Source: Verrucomicrobiales bacterium
GTDB taxonomy: Bacteria > Verrucomicrobiota > Verrucomicrobiia > Verrucomicrobiales > V1-33
DNA length: 55,591 nucleotides
Direction of reading: 5' to 3'
Assembly: GCA_018003315.1 (NCBI GenBank)
Contig: JAGNEJ010000024.1
Coordinates: forward strand, 1-55,591
The position numbers and the translations under genes are program-made. The notes under the pieces are model-generated. The model had not been told where the DNA came from. It was given only the letters and a program-made list of their open reading frames with translations, and searched no databases. Shown here piece by piece: positions 8,946 to 17,618 of this stretch. Numbering within the stretch: the first letter of the stretch is position 1; every line of letters starts with the position of its first letter.

Positions 8946-8972
8946 ATCATAGACACTTCCAGAAATATTCAA
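8946..8972 (-). promoter_or_regulatory. Possible sigma-70 promoter of the pnt operon
   Basis: On the minus strand TTGAAT (8972-8967) and TATGAT (8951-8946) are separated by 15 bp. The -10 matches five of six consensus bases but the spacer is short. It lies about 20 bp before the chosen pntAA start, so any leader would be very short. Confidence 0.3.
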
Positions 8973-9069
8973 TCCGGAATAGCCTGACACATTGCCTCCT
9001 GTCAATATCCTGCCAGATTCTGCGGCGCTCACCCATTGGCAGCGGCGCGTGACTGCCCGCGGTGCCGCA

Positions 9070-10191
9070 CTACCGTGCCAGAATCGCTTCGTCCCAGTCC
9101 TTCCAGACGGGGTCAAAACCCCGGCTGCGCAGCATCTCTGCGATGCCGGCGGCGCTGCGCTCGTCGGAAATGGTGAACTGGCCCTCGGCTTTGTCGCCGG
9201 ACTGCTGGCAGGCGCGTTCCACCCGGCGGCCTTTGACCGTGAGATGCAGGTCTTGGCCTCCCTGACCGGTGTAGCCGCCGGGTTCCGTGTGGCTGCCTGC
9301 GCTCATCGATGTAATGCCCAGCGGCAGAAGGCCGTCGCGCAGGGCTGCGGGCTCCCGGGTGCTCAGGACAATGCCAGTTTCCGGAAACGTGACACGGAAG
9401 GCGCAGATCAACTGGACAAAGTCCCGGTCGGTCACCGGATGCCGGGGGTGGAAGCCCCCTGCGGCCGGGCGCAGGCGGGGCAGCGAAATGGTGAAGCCAG
9501 CCTTCCAGCAGTGTTTTTGCAGCCATTCCAGATGGGCCGCCAGCGCCAGCGCCTCGCGTTTCCAGTCGGCCAGGCCCAGCAGGGCACCAATGCCGATGCG
9601 GCGAAAGCCCCCGGCATATCCCCGCTCCGGACATTCCAGCCGCCAGTCGAAATTCTTTTTTGGTCCCGCGGTGTGCATTTCCGCGTAGGCCTGCCGGTCA
9701 TAAGTTTCCTGATAAACAGTGAGCCCTTCCGCGCCGGCTTCCACCATCCGGGCATAATCGGGCGTTTCCATGGGGCCGACTTCGATGCCGAGCGTGGGGA
9801 TGAGGTGTTTCAGGGTCCGGAGGCATTCCTCCAGGTAGCCTTCACTGACAAAGCGCGGGTGTTCGCCCGCCACCAGGAGAATGTTGCGAAATCCCTGGGC
9901 GGCGAGGTGCTGCGCCTCCCTGACCACCTGAGGGATGTCCAGCGTAACGCGCAGAATGGGATTGTCCCGCGAGAAGCCGCAGTATTTGCAGTTGTTGATG
10001 CATTCATTGGAAAGATACAGCGGCGCAAACAGGCGCATGGTGTGGCCGAAGTGTCGGCGCGTGACGGCGGCGGCCTGGTGGCAGAGCGCTTCGAAATCCT
10101 CCCGCGGCAGTGGTTGCAGCAGATTTTGAAAACGGCGCAGGCTCGGGCTGATCTGACCAGGAAACTCCTTGAATTGGGAGGCAAACGACAT
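9070..10191 (-). CDS. thiH: 2-iminoacetate synthase (radical SAM), ThiH
   Basis: 373 aa, full length. The SAM-radical cluster motif ECINNCKYCGF is at residues 63-73 (Cys64, Cys68, Cys71), followed by RDNPILRVTL and the ThiH/biotin-synthase-like C-terminal domain with LSTREPAALRDGLLPLGIT. ThiH cleaves tyrosine to dehydroglycine (2-iminoacetate) and p-cresol, feeding thiazole synthesis with ThiG and ThiS. No thiG, thiS, thiF or other thiamine gene is within the window, so it is unlinked here; no TPP-riboswitch motif is visible upstream. Stands alone between the pnt operon and a glycosidase gene, both on the same strand. Confidence 0.92.
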   Translation of the reverse strand: MSFASQFKEFPGQISPSLRRFQNLLQPLPREDFEALCHQAAAVTRRHFGHTMRLFAPLYLSNECINNCKYCGFSRDNPILRVTLDIPQVVREAQHLAAQGFRNILLVAGEHPRFVSEGYLEECLRTLKHLIPTLGIEVGPMETPDYARMVEAGAEGLTVYQETYDRQAYAEMHTAGPKKNFDWRLECPERGYAGGFRRIGIGALLGLADWKREALALAAHLEWLQKHCWKAGFTISLPRLRPAAGGFHPRHPVTDRDFVQLICAFRVTFPETGIVLSTREPAALRDGLLPLGITSMSAGSHTEPGGYTGQGGQDLHLTVKGRRVERACQQSGDKAEGQFTISDERSAAGIAEMLRSRGFDPVWKDWDEAILAR

Positions 10192-10290
10192 GCAATGAAT
10201 GGGCGGGGAGCCTGATTCATCCCCCCTCCGGCACGCCTTGCAATCGCAAAATTCCCGTGCCGCCTGCCGGTGCGGATTCCTCGCAGCGGC

Positions 10291-11430
10291 TTACTTTTTT
10301 CCCGTGACCGAGCGGATGAACTCCACCTCCTCCCTGCGGTAGGGAGTGCCGTCGCGGCGGAAGATGTCGTGGAACCAGACTGGCGGTTCCTTGGTGTAGG
10401 GTTTCTGCCAGGAATCCCAGGGGTAAATCGTCTGGGATTTCCCGTCCACAAACCCCCAGTTGTAGGCGGCGACGTGGTTTTCCTGCATCCATTTCAGATG
10501 GGGATCGAAAGTGCTTTTCACCGGGCGGGCCATGTATTCGGTGCAGAGCAGCGGGCGTCCGAAGCGTTTGAGCGATGCGGTGCGTTCCTGCAGCCGGGGC
10601 AGGGGGTCGTAGGAATGGAAGCTGATGACATCACTCTGGTTGAGCTGCAGTTTCTGCATCGGGGAAAGGTTTTCGTCCTTTCCCCAGTCCGGACCGGCCC
10701 AGACGCCGGAGGTCAGCGGCTGCACCGGATCACACGACCGCGCCCAGGCGAAGGTTTTTTCCAGCAGTCGGTGCACCCGTTGCGGTTTGTCGGGGAGTTC
10801 CTGCCGACTGCCGTTCTGTCCGTAGGAATTGCCGTTGGTGTTGTCCGGTTCGTTGTAGAGGTCCCAGCATTGAATGCGCCGGTCGTTTTTGAAATGGCCA
10901 ATCACTCCCGTGATGTAGGCCTCCAGCCGGCCCCACTGCTGTTCGTCCTTGAGTATGGCGGCGCCGGGACTTTGCATCCAACCGGAATTGTGCAGGCCGG
11001 GCTTGGGTTCGCGCTGTTTGCCGAGGGCCGGATGCGGGTCCCACACCGCATCGAAGGGAACAAACATGACGCCGATCCGGTGTTTGGCGGCGATGTCCAG
11101 AAACTGTTCCATGCGCTGCAGCAGACCTTTGGGATCCTGCTCCCACAGCAGGTCGTGAAGAAAGACCCGCACGCTGTTGAATCCAAGCGACTCTGCCCAG
11201 CCCAGTTCCCGGTCGATCGTCTTCGGGTCGAAACTTTCCGCCTGCCACATTTCAAGCTGGTTGATGGCACTGCTGGGAATGAAATTGCAGCCGACCAGCC
11301 AGCCGTGCTGCGTCTGCCAGTGGCTGGCCTGTTCCGGAGTGAACCGTTCACGAGCCTGAAGCGGAAGGACCGGCAGCGCGGTGGTCAGCGCCAGCAGGAG
11401 AACCATCGGAGAAATCAGCATCGCACGCAT
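10291..11430 (-). CDS. Secreted GH5-like glycoside hydrolase (cellulase family)
   Basis: 379 aa with a signal peptide (MLISPMVLLLALTTALP, cleavage near Gln-Ala-Arg at residue ~26). A TIM-barrel of clan GH-A is indicated by NSVRVFLHDLLWEQDP, the acid/base DLYNEPDN (Glu194) and the nucleophile region PLLCTEYMA (Glu298). Both catalytic glutamates sit on the expected strands 4 and 7. The substrate cannot be told from sequence; related Verrucomicrobia proteins are annotated only as cellulase-family or beta-mannanase-like. It probably acts in the periplasm or outside the cell. Not operonic with thiH (99-bp gap). Confidence 0.8.
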   Translation of the reverse strand: MRAMLISPMVLLLALTTALPVLPLQARERFTPEQASHWQTQHGWLVGCNFIPSSAINQLEMWQAESFDPKTIDRELGWAESLGFNSVRVFLHDLLWEQDPKGLLQRMEQFLDIAAKHRIGVMFVPFDAVWDPHPALGKQREPKPGLHNSGWMQSPGAAILKDEQQWGRLEAYITGVIGHFKNDRRIQCWDLYNEPDNTNGNSYGQNGSRQELPDKPQRVHRLLEKTFAWARSCDPVQPLTSGVWAGPDWGKDENLSPMQKLQLNQSDVISFHSYDPLPRLQERTASLKRFGRPLLCTEYMARPVKSTFDPHLKWMQENHVAAYNWGFVDGKSQTIYPWDSWQKPYTKEPPVWFHDIFRRDGTPYRREEVEFIRSVTGKK

Positions 11431-11627
11431 GGCACGTTTTGAACTCCAAATCCTTCATTCGGTCAACACCGGTGTTTGAGCGTGTCGGCGTGAACGGTCC
11501 GCTTGTTTCCCTGAAGAACGCGGTGCGGATGCAGGGAAAAATGCGCGGACGGTGGTTCGCTTTGCACGCCAGCCCATTGCTGACAAATGGGGCGCGGCCA
11601 TGATCTCCACTGTGCGTTTCCTGCAAA

Positions 11628-12335
11628 TCACGGACACTGCTCCCATTGGAGCGTGCCTTGGTGCAGGCGGCCCACCCACTGGAGGCGGCGGGCCAACTCT
11701 GGATTGTGCGTGACCATGACGATGGCCACTCCGGTTTCCTGGTTGAGTTCCACCAGCAGATCGACTAGTCCGGAAGCATTGGCCTCATCCAGAGCACCGG
11801 TCGGTTCATCCGCCAGCAGCAGCTTGGGACGGTTGATGAGCGCCCGCACCACGGCCACCCGCTGGCGCTCCCCGCCGGAAAGCTGCGCCGGACGCTTGTC
11901 CATGCTTTGCGCCAGGCCGACGCGCTGCAGCAGCCGCCGGGCGCGATCCTCCGGGGGTTCGGCGTCCGTGTGGCCGGGTGCCACGGCAAGGGTGGGCACC
12001 AGCACGTTTTCCAATGCGGAAAGCTGCGGCAGGAGGTGGTGGAGCTGGAAAATAAACCCGATGGTTTCCGCCCGCTGGGCCGCCAGTTCCCGTTCCGAAA
12101 GCCCCTGCACGGCACGCCCAAAGAGCACCACAGTCCCGGTGGTCGGCTGGTCCAGCGTGCCCAACAGGTTCAGGAGAGTGCTTTTCCCACTGCCGCTGGC
12201 GCCGATGATGGAAAACGTGTCCCCCGGAGCGATGGCAAGGTCCACTCCCGCCAGCACCGCGTGCGCTTTGCCGGTGTCAAGGCCGTAAAGCTTGGTGACT
12301 TGGTGCAGTTCGGCAATCTTGGGGTGGAAACTCAC
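11628..12335 (-). CDS. ABC transporter ATP-binding protein, LolD/MacB type
   Basis: 235 aa. Walker A GASGSGKS at 45-52, Q-loop FIFQLHHLLPQLSALENV, signature LSGGERQRVAVVRAL from 152, Walker B LLLADEPTGALD from 172, and H-loop VTHN (His210) are all present. The GASGSGKSTLLNLLGTLDxPT pattern is that of LolD/MacB/FtsE-like ATPases that drive FtsX-fold permeases. No permease is next to it; the only large FtsX-type permease in the window is at 38605. Its start overlaps the stop of the ligase gene by 4 nt (12332-12335), so the two are co-translated, an unusual pairing. Confidence 0.88.
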   Translation of the reverse strand: MSFHPKIAELHQVTKLYGLDTGKAHAVLAGVDLAIAPGDTFSIIGASGSGKSTLLNLLGTLDQPTTGTVVLFGRAVQGLSERELAAQRAETIGFIFQLHHLLPQLSALENVLVPTLAVAPGHTDAEPPEDRARRLLQRVGLAQSMDKRPAQLSGGERQRVAVVRALINRPKLLLADEPTGALDEANASGLVDLLVELNQETGVAIVMVTHNPELARRLQWVGRLHQGTLQWEQCP

Positions 12336-13648
12336 GGGGAAAAGTCTGTGGTGGGTGGTTTGGCGGCCTCCTTGATCCAGCGGCGGGCCTTGAATTCAAA
12401 ACGGGGCAGCGCCCCAGGTCGCAGCACCTCCACCGGAATGCGCATGGAAAAGGTGTCGCGCAAAACCTGTTCGATCTGTTTTTTCAGCGCTGCCGTCTGG
12501 ATCGGACGCAGTTGGGCGGACAGCTCGACAAACACCCGCAGCTCCAGCAGTTCGCCGCGGCGCTCTTCCCGTACCTGATATTCCTCCACCTGTGCATAGC
12601 GCCGCAGGACCGCATCCACGGCGGATGGATACACGTTGACACCGCGAACCACCACCATGTCATCCAGCCGTCCCAGCACGCCCCCTTCCAGGGTCAGACG
12701 GCCGGTTCGGGTGTAGCCTTTCCTAACCAAATCTCCGGTTTTGTAGCGCAACAGCGGGCACCCCAGCCGGCGCAGCGTGGTCACCACCAGTTCCCCCTCC
12801 GCACCGGGCAATACTTCGCGTCCACTTGCCGGGTCGATGATTTCCACCAAATAGGTATCCTCCACCACCTGCAGGCGGTCGGGCGCCTTCGGATCCTGAA
12901 AGCTCATCGGACCCACTTCCGTCAGCCCGTGGTGGTCGAAAACGCGCACTCCGGGCCAGTAACCTGCAATGCGGTCGCGAATCTCCTGAAGGCTCCCTCC
13001 GGGTTCGCCGGCCACGATGAAGGTCTTGAGCGCCCACGGAGCGCGGTCCAGCAGGGGATCCGCACGGCGCACCTCACCCATGTGCAGCGCATAGGTGGGC
13101 GTGCAGCACACCACGGTGCACGCATGGTGGTGCATGAGCTGAAGCCGTGCGGAGGTGGTGAGTCCGCCGCCGGGAATGACCAGGCAGCCCATGCGGGCCG
13201 CAGCTTCGAAGGCCGTCCAGAATCCCAGAAACGGTCCGAACGAAAACGGAAAAAACATCCGGTCGTCGCCCGCTTCCACTCCAGCCTTGCGGAAAATGTG
13301 TTCCCAGCAGTCGAGCATGGCCCGCCAGTCGTCGCGGCTGTCCAGCCATGCCAGCGGCTGTCCGCTGCTCCCGCTGGTCTGGCAGAATCGGGTGTAGTTT
13401 TCGATCGGGTACGTCAGGTTGCTCCCGTAGGGCGGAAAGGCTTCGCGGTCCTCCACCAGCGCTTTTTTCGCCAGATAGGGACAATGCTGCAAAAATTCCT
13501 CCAGCGTGTCGAGCGGCAGGCCGTCCAGCCGCTTCGACCAGAACCGGTTCATGGGGAGCACCGTTTTGAGCAATCCCTGCAGGCGCTCCCACTGGCGGTG
13601 CCGGATGGGGCGGCGGCGTGTTTCGATGTCGGACGGAACCGGAGGCAT
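12332..13648 (-). CDS. Phenylacetate-CoA ligase family (PaaK-like) adenylate-forming enzyme
   Basis: 438 aa, the PaaK length. Seen are the P-loop-like YCQTSGSSGQPLAW region (here FCQTSGSSGQP), the HHGLTEVGPMSF motif, LLRYKTGDLVRKGY and the C-terminal GVNVYPSAVDAVLRRY hinge with a conserved Lys late in the mini-domain. These proteins activate an aryl or alkyl carboxylate as an acyl-adenylate and pass it to CoA. No phenylacetate catabolic genes (paaABCDE and so on) are nearby, so the substrate is unknown. Followed with a 4-nt overlap by the LolD-like ATPase; together they could activate and move a lipid-like acid, but that is speculation. Confidence 0.8.
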   Translation of the reverse strand: MPPVPSDIETRRRPIRHRQWERLQGLLKTVLPMNRFWSKRLDGLPLDTLEEFLQHCPYLAKKALVEDREAFPPYGSNLTYPIENYTRFCQTSGSSGQPLAWLDSRDDWRAMLDCWEHIFRKAGVEAGDDRMFFPFSFGPFLGFWTAFEAAARMGCLVIPGGGLTTSARLQLMHHHACTVVCCTPTYALHMGEVRRADPLLDRAPWALKTFIVAGEPGGSLQEIRDRIAGYWPGVRVFDHHGLTEVGPMSFQDPKAPDRLQVVEDTYLVEIIDPASGREVLPGAEGELVVTTLRRLGCPLLRYKTGDLVRKGYTRTGRLTLEGGVLGRLDDMVVVRGVNVYPSAVDAVLRRYAQVEEYQVREERRGELLELRVFVELSAQLRPIQTAALKKQIEQVLRDTFSMRIPVEVLRPGALPRFEFKARRWIKEAAKPPTTDFSP

Positions 13649-13670
13649 GAGGCTCTGCGGAGAATCCGCG

Positions 13671-14273
13671 TCAGGTAATGTGATAGACGCGGGTCGTTAC
13701 GTCCTGGTAGCCGGGTGCCACCTGCGCGTGCTTTTTCCCAGGTGGCGGACCCGCCTTGGGACCGTTCATCAGCGCGAGGACCATGCCCGCCGTCGCCAGC
13801 ACCACCCCCACCCAGAACAGCGGCGGTATCCGCCCGAAAAGGTTTTTCGCCGCCGCTGTGACCAGCACATTGACGATGGGTGCGCCGGCAAAAACGATCG
13901 TGGGCACCATCAGCGCCAGATAGGGAATCCGCGTCCTGTCACCGCCAGTGGCGCTCAGCGCCACCAGCAGGAAAAACGCCCCAATGGCCCCCGCGATTCC
14001 CGCACCCAAGCTCCATGTCCAGCCCTGCCGGGGCATTTCCCACTGCGCTCCACGCAGCTTCAGGACGACGATGGGACCCACCACCGCCACCAGCACATAG
14101 GCAATCCCCACTAGCAGAAAGGCTTTCATGCGGGCATTGGTCAGGTCTTTCTCCGTGGAGTATTCCATGAAGTGTTCGCTGCCGGTGCGGAGGACAAAAC
14201 TGTAAAGTCCCCAGCTCAGGACAACGCCGAGGGCGAAGATCAATGCGGTCCAGGTCATTTTTGATTTGCTCAT
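13671..14273 (-). CDS. DMT/EamA-like small membrane protein
   Basis: 200 aa from MSKSKMTWTAL; an in-frame ATG at 14294 would add seven residues (AAGGGA abuts that ATG, too close to be a convincing ribosome site). Five to six hydrophobic helices are visible, including FALGVVLSWGLYSFVL, KAFLLVGIAYVLVAVVGPIVVLKL, GAGIAGAIGAFFLLVAL and PPLFWVGVVLATAGMVLALM. The 'FALGxVLSWGxY' opening and terminal helix resemble one half of drug/metabolite transporters, but only one repeat is present. The cytoplasmic tail is rich in Gly/Pro/Lys. Lies between the PaaK-like and thioesterase genes on the same strand. Substrate unknown. Confidence 0.65.
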   Translation of the reverse strand: MSKSKMTWTALIFALGVVLSWGLYSFVLRTGSEHFMEYSTEKDLTNARMKAFLLVGIAYVLVAVVGPIVVLKLRGAQWEMPRQGWTWSLGAGIAGAIGAFFLLVALSATGGDRTRIPYLALMVPTIVFAGAPIVNVLVTAAAKNLFGRIPPLFWVGVVLATAGMVLALMNGPKAGPPPGKKHAQVAPGYQDVTTRVYHIT

Positions 14274-14309
14274 GGGTTGAAGGTTGATGGGCATTCCCTT
14301 GAAATCATG

Positions 14310-14771
14310 TCAGGGCAGGGTCGGAAGCATTCCGGGAGGAGCCGTGGTAATGCGGCTGCGGAAGGCATCGGGGATGGGAACCGCTTTCATTTCACGGGTT
14401 CCGGGAGCCGCACCCACTGCCACGACGGTGACGTCTCCCGTCGCCGCCACCGTGCGGGCGGCATCGCCCTTGCGGATGCAAAAACGGTAGCGAATCGCCT
14501 TGGTCCGCATTTCGGCGACGAAGAGTTCCACCTCCGCCTCCTCCTCGAACAGCAGCGGAGCATGGAAATCGCACCGCACGCTGACCCGCGGCCAGCCCAC
14601 CTGGATTTCCGCCCCGCCATGCTGGGATGGATGCACGGAAAGCCCCAGCGACCGGTAAAATGCGTGCTCCGTTTCCTCCATCCATCGAAAGAAATTCGCA
14701 AAATGCATGATCCCTGCCAAGTCGGTTTCCGCAAAGTTTACGCGGCGGCGCTGCACAAAATTCCAAGCCAT
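14310..14771 (-). CDS. Acyl-CoA thioesterase, YbgC/4HBT hot-dog family
   Basis: 153 aa. The N-terminal motif FAETDLAGIMHFANFFRWMEE carries the YbgC-type catalytic Asp17 and nearby His23. The rest follows the single hot-dog fold (HAPLLFEEEAEVELFVAEM, then RYRFCIRKGDAARTVA). Members hydrolyse short- or medium-chain acyl-CoA or 4-hydroxybenzoyl-CoA. No tol-pal genes are adjacent, unlike the ybgC neighbourhood in proteobacteria. It could hydrolyse the product of the neighbouring PaaK-like ligase, but no evidence shows this. Confidence 0.85.
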   Translation of the reverse strand: MAWNFVQRRRVNFAETDLAGIMHFANFFRWMEETEHAFYRSLGLSVHPSQHGGAEIQVGWPRVSVRCDFHAPLLFEEEAEVELFVAEMRTKAIRYRFCIRKGDAARTVAATGDVTVVAVGAAPGTREMKAVPIPDAFRSRITTAPPGMLPTLP

Positions 14772-14843
14772 ATACGGCGGGGAATCTGGCGGGGGCCGGG
14801 CGCTTGTCCACTACGCAAAAGGCGGTGCGCCACGCGGGTGCAA

Positions 14844-15521
14844 TCAATCACCGGTTTCCAGAATGGTCAGGTTGCGAAACCACACTTCGTTGCCGTGGTC
14901 CTGCAGCAGAATTTTTCCTTTCCGATTTTGCGCCCAGTCCGGTTGCTTCCGAAACTTGCTTTTGGCCACCGCGTCTTTCCACGCGGCGTCGGAGGTGTCG
15001 CATTCCGCCACTTTGGCCCCATTCAACCAGTGTTCAAAATGGGACCCTCGGACCACCACCTTGCTCCGGTTCCATTCACCCACCGGCTTCACCGGTTTGT
15101 CCGCCGCTGCCGCAAACAGGTCATAGATGGAGGCTGTCCGGTGGGTGGCCGATTTCCCGTCCGCATGTTTTGCATCATCCAGCAGTTGGTATTCGATCCC
15201 CAGCAGGGCGTTTCCATACCTGGTGACCCGGTATTTCACGCCGCTGTTGCCGCCGGGACTGATTTTCCATTCCCACTCCAGGACAAAATCACCGTATTCC
15301 TTCGCCGTGTAAAGATCTCCGCCCGCTCCTTTTCGGTGCAGGATCCCATCCGCCACTTCCCAGCCGGAACCAGCCTGTGCCGGTGTTCCGTCCGCCTTCA
15401 CCCAGCCAGCCAGCGATTTGCCGTCAAACAGCGGCGCGGGAACCGAAGGTCGCACCGCATCATCGGCGGCACAAATCTGCAGGGACAACACAACCGCACC
15501 GCAACGTGGAAAAATGTTCAT
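14844..15521 (-). CDS. Secreted DUF1080 (3-keto-disaccharide hydrolase fold) protein
   Basis: 225 aa from MNIFPRCGAVVLSLQICAADD, chosen because it gives a signal-like start; an upstream in-frame start (15593) adds 24 unlikely residues. The motifs PLFDGKSLAGW, WEVADGILHRKG, GDLYTAKEYGDFVLEWEW, GGNSGVKYR and GKILLQDHGNEVWFRNL are diagnostic of DUF1080 (concanavalin-like beta sandwich). This family is greatly expanded in Verrucomicrobia and Planctomycetes; some members hydrolyse 3-keto-glycosides. The protein probably acts in the periplasm. The Gfo/Idh/MocA oxidoreductase at 20105 belongs to a family often linked to such 3-keto sugar chemistry, but it is not in the same operon. Confidence 0.88.
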   Translation of the reverse strand: MNIFPRCGAVVLSLQICAADDAVRPSVPAPLFDGKSLAGWVKADGTPAQAGSGWEVADGILHRKGAGGDLYTAKEYGDFVLEWEWKISPGGNSGVKYRVTRYGNALLGIEYQLLDDAKHADGKSATHRTASIYDLFAAAADKPVKPVGEWNRSKVVVRGSHFEHWLNGAKVAECDTSDAAWKDAVAKSKFRKQPDWAQNRKGKILLQDHGNEVWFRNLTILETGD

Positions 15522-15595
15522 GCTCCCCGAGCATCTCCACCGGCCCGCCGCTGTCAAAGCCGCAGAACCGGAAGGCCAACCGCACTCGGCCACCC

Positions 15596-16411
15596 TCAGC
15601 GCGACAGCACCGTTGTCGGCAGATTCAATGCTTGCAGGTGTTCCTTCAGGGTCGGGAGAAACCTCTCACACTCCGCCAGCACCCGGCGGGCGTCCGTCTC
15701 CGCAGCAAACAGTCCCAGCTTCGGCAGATCCGCCGCGGCCAGTCCGCTACTGGTCACATAGGCATGCCGCCAGTGATCCCCCACCAGCGCTGCCGCAATC
15801 AGCCCGGGGGTTGTTTCCGATGGAGAACTTGGAAAGGAACGCAGCGTCAGGTCGATCCCCTCCTTCGGCACCGTGCACTGGGGATTGAGCCGGATGTCCA
15901 TCTCCATCGTCATGCCCGGGAAAACCGACTGCGCCTTTTCCTTCAAACGTTCGCGCAGCACCTCATTCGCCACTTCCCCCCGCAGATACACCGTGCCTCC
16001 GGCGCAAAGCATTGCCATGTGCCCGTGGGAATGCGGTGGCAGCGGAGGAAGATCGGGGACCGATGCGGGCGCCTCCACCGGCGGGGGCGGTTCCACTGCC
16101 GGCGCTTCCAGCACCGCCACCGGCGATGATTCTGCCAACGCCACCAACGGAAATTCCAACGGAGACAGCGCTCCCACTGCATCCGCTGTGATGAAAGGAA
16201 GCCCCTGCTCTGATGCTGCCGCGGGCTCCATTCCTGATCCCGTGGCGGGTGCCGCACCGGGCTGTGCCGCAAGCACCGACGGCACGGACGCCGCCGCAAC
16301 GTGGGGCATTGCCGCCTGCGCCCGATGTTGGTTCCGCACATGCCCCAGATAGCCAATGCCAGCAATGGGACAAAGCAGCAGCAAAAACTGGAAGAGATTC
16401 CGTTTCGTCAT
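15596..16411 (-). CDS. Membrane-anchored hypothetical protein with BON-like segment
   Basis: 271 aa. One N-terminal membrane anchor (NLFQFLLLLCPIAGIGYLGH), then a ~120-residue Ala/Pro-rich linker ending in PPPPVEAPASVPDLPPLPP. The C-terminal part contains GGTVYLRGEVANEVLRERLKE followed by KAQSVFPGMTMEMDIRLNP, resembling a BON or OmpA-adjacent 'hyperosmotic' repeat (a predicted lipid-binding fold). I do not recognise the rest. It is the second of a minus-strand series with the DUF1080 gene, which starts 74 bases downstream. Likely an envelope protein; function unknown. Confidence 0.6.
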   Translation of the reverse strand: MTKRNLFQFLLLLCPIAGIGYLGHVRNQHRAQAAMPHVAAASVPSVLAAQPGAAPATGSGMEPAAASEQGLPFITADAVGALSPLEFPLVALAESSPVAVLEAPAVEPPPPVEAPASVPDLPPLPPHSHGHMAMLCAGGTVYLRGEVANEVLRERLKEKAQSVFPGMTMEMDIRLNPQCTVPKEGIDLTLRSFPSSPSETTPGLIAAALVGDHWRHAYVTSSGLAAADLPKLGLFAAETDARRVLAECERFLPTLKEHLQALNLPTTVLSR

Positions 16412-16772
16412 TTCGTGTTGAGAGGGTCACCCAAGATGAAACACCTCCACCCTTTTTCCAGTGGCTTCTGCAAAAGTTTGCTATGGAAAATGCAGCTATT
16501 TTGTCAGGTTGATATTCTGCACGGTTTCATTGTCCGACCACCAACGCAGCCTGCGATTTGTTGCCTCGGCGAGCCGGAAATTCCCGTTCGGCTTCCTGAT
16601 CGGCATCGCCCCAAAGATCGGTCGGCAAACTTGCGGAAAGCCTCCCCAAACCCGCCGTCTCGAGCAGGGAATCAACCACGCTTCATGCGAACCAATTGGA
16701 CGGCAGAATGGGTATGGTTGCCGAACCCGCGACCGGCACAACCGGAAACGGAACGCCGCGCCGGAAGCCGGG
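16412..16772 (-). other. Intergenic stretch, possibly with a short ORF
   Basis: 361 bases between two minus-strand genes. An 81-codon open frame at 16496-16741 (minus) ends in RLRWWSDNETVQNINLTK, but it has no recognisable family and a basic, low-quality N-terminus, so I do not call it as a gene. Its base composition is more AT-rich in the part nearest 16412-16520. No terminator with a U-run was found. Confidence 0.35.
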
Positions 16773-17522
16773 TCATTTCCCGCTGGTCACCTGTTTCGCA
16801 GAGCGCTCCAGGTGTTCCAGGCGGACACGAATTTCCTGAGGAGCGGCGGCACGGTCCTGTTCGGAATTCCAAGGGCCCTCAAAAAGCGTTGCTCCCGCCT
16901 TGTTTTTCACGATGGCGGTGCGCCGTCCGCCGGACTGGCGGATTTCCAGTGTGCCTTCGGCGTCAAGCATCATCTGGGATGCTGCGGAAGTTCTCGACTC
17001 CTGGCCGGTGCCGTCCTTGAGCCGCTGCAGGATCTCCGGCAGCAGCCGCGAGGCATCCGGATGCGTGCGCAGCAGCTCCATCATTTGCCCGATGGCTTCA
17101 TCGCCGGATTTCAGCGCCATCCCCTGGGCGGCGGCGCTGGCTTCGCACGTTCCCAGCAGGACTTTGACGCTTTCACTTTTTCCCCTGCGCAGAGTTTGCA
17201 GCATGACCTCCTGGCCGGGTTTCGCGTTCTTCACCAGCGCTTCAAACTGCACCGCGGACAGCAGCCTCTGGTCGCCAAACGCAACCAGAATGTCATGCAT
17301 TTTCAATCCGGCGGCGTCAGCGGGTGAGGCGGGCTGAACGAAGTCGATGAGCAGTCCCGCTCCTTCTTCCAACAATGTCTGGGCGCGCACTTCCGGCGGA
17401 ACGCCGCGCACATGAACGCCCAGAAACGGACGTTCCTGTGCAGTGGACCATTGCGGCTGGCACAGCATAGCCACGCCGCACAATACCGGCAGGAAAAAGG
17501 ATAATGGGAAGGTGGAGGGCAT
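16773..17522 (-). CDS. Secreted PDZ-domain protein
   Basis: 249 aa from MPSTFPLSFFLPVLCGVAML, a good signal peptide with cleavage near STAQE; an in-frame ATG at 17558 is the alternative start. The mature N-terminus is a PDZ domain: RPFLGVHVRGVP, GLLIDFVQPASPADAAGLKMHD, ILVAFGDQRLLSAVQFEALV and a closing EVMLQTLRRGKSESVKVLLG. The remaining ~130 residues contain an amphipathic helical part (QMMELLRTHPDASRLLPEIL) and a C-terminal beta-like part with GTLEIRQSGGRRTAIVKN. No protease domain. Third in line after the ECF sigma factor and anti-sigma-like gene; PDZ proteins sense misfolded outer-membrane proteins in some envelope-stress systems, so a sensor role is a reasonable inference. Confidence 0.75.
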   Translation of the reverse strand: MPSTFPLSFFLPVLCGVAMLCQPQWSTAQERPFLGVHVRGVPPEVRAQTLLEEGAGLLIDFVQPASPADAAGLKMHDILVAFGDQRLLSAVQFEALVKNAKPGQEVMLQTLRRGKSESVKVLLGTCEASAAAQGMALKSGDEAIGQMMELLRTHPDASRLLPEILQRLKDGTGQESRTSAASQMMLDAEGTLEIRQSGGRRTAIVKNKAGATLFEGPWNSEQDRAAAPQEIRVRLEHLERSAKQVTSGK

Positions 17523-17618
17523 TCGGTTGAATGAAAGGATGGGCCAGGCAAACGGCATCCCCGACTGCCGGCGGTCCGGCAGAAGAAAAAACGCGATGCA
17601 GAACGGCGTTCGGGAAAC

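Noticed and set aside
10192-10290. TPP riboswitch upstream of thiH
   Set aside because: The conserved CUGAGA and surrounding helices are not found.
16496-16741. 81-codon minus-strand ORF between the PDZ gene and the BON-like gene
   Set aside because: No family resemblance, basic N-terminus, no ribosome site; left as part of the intergenic entry.
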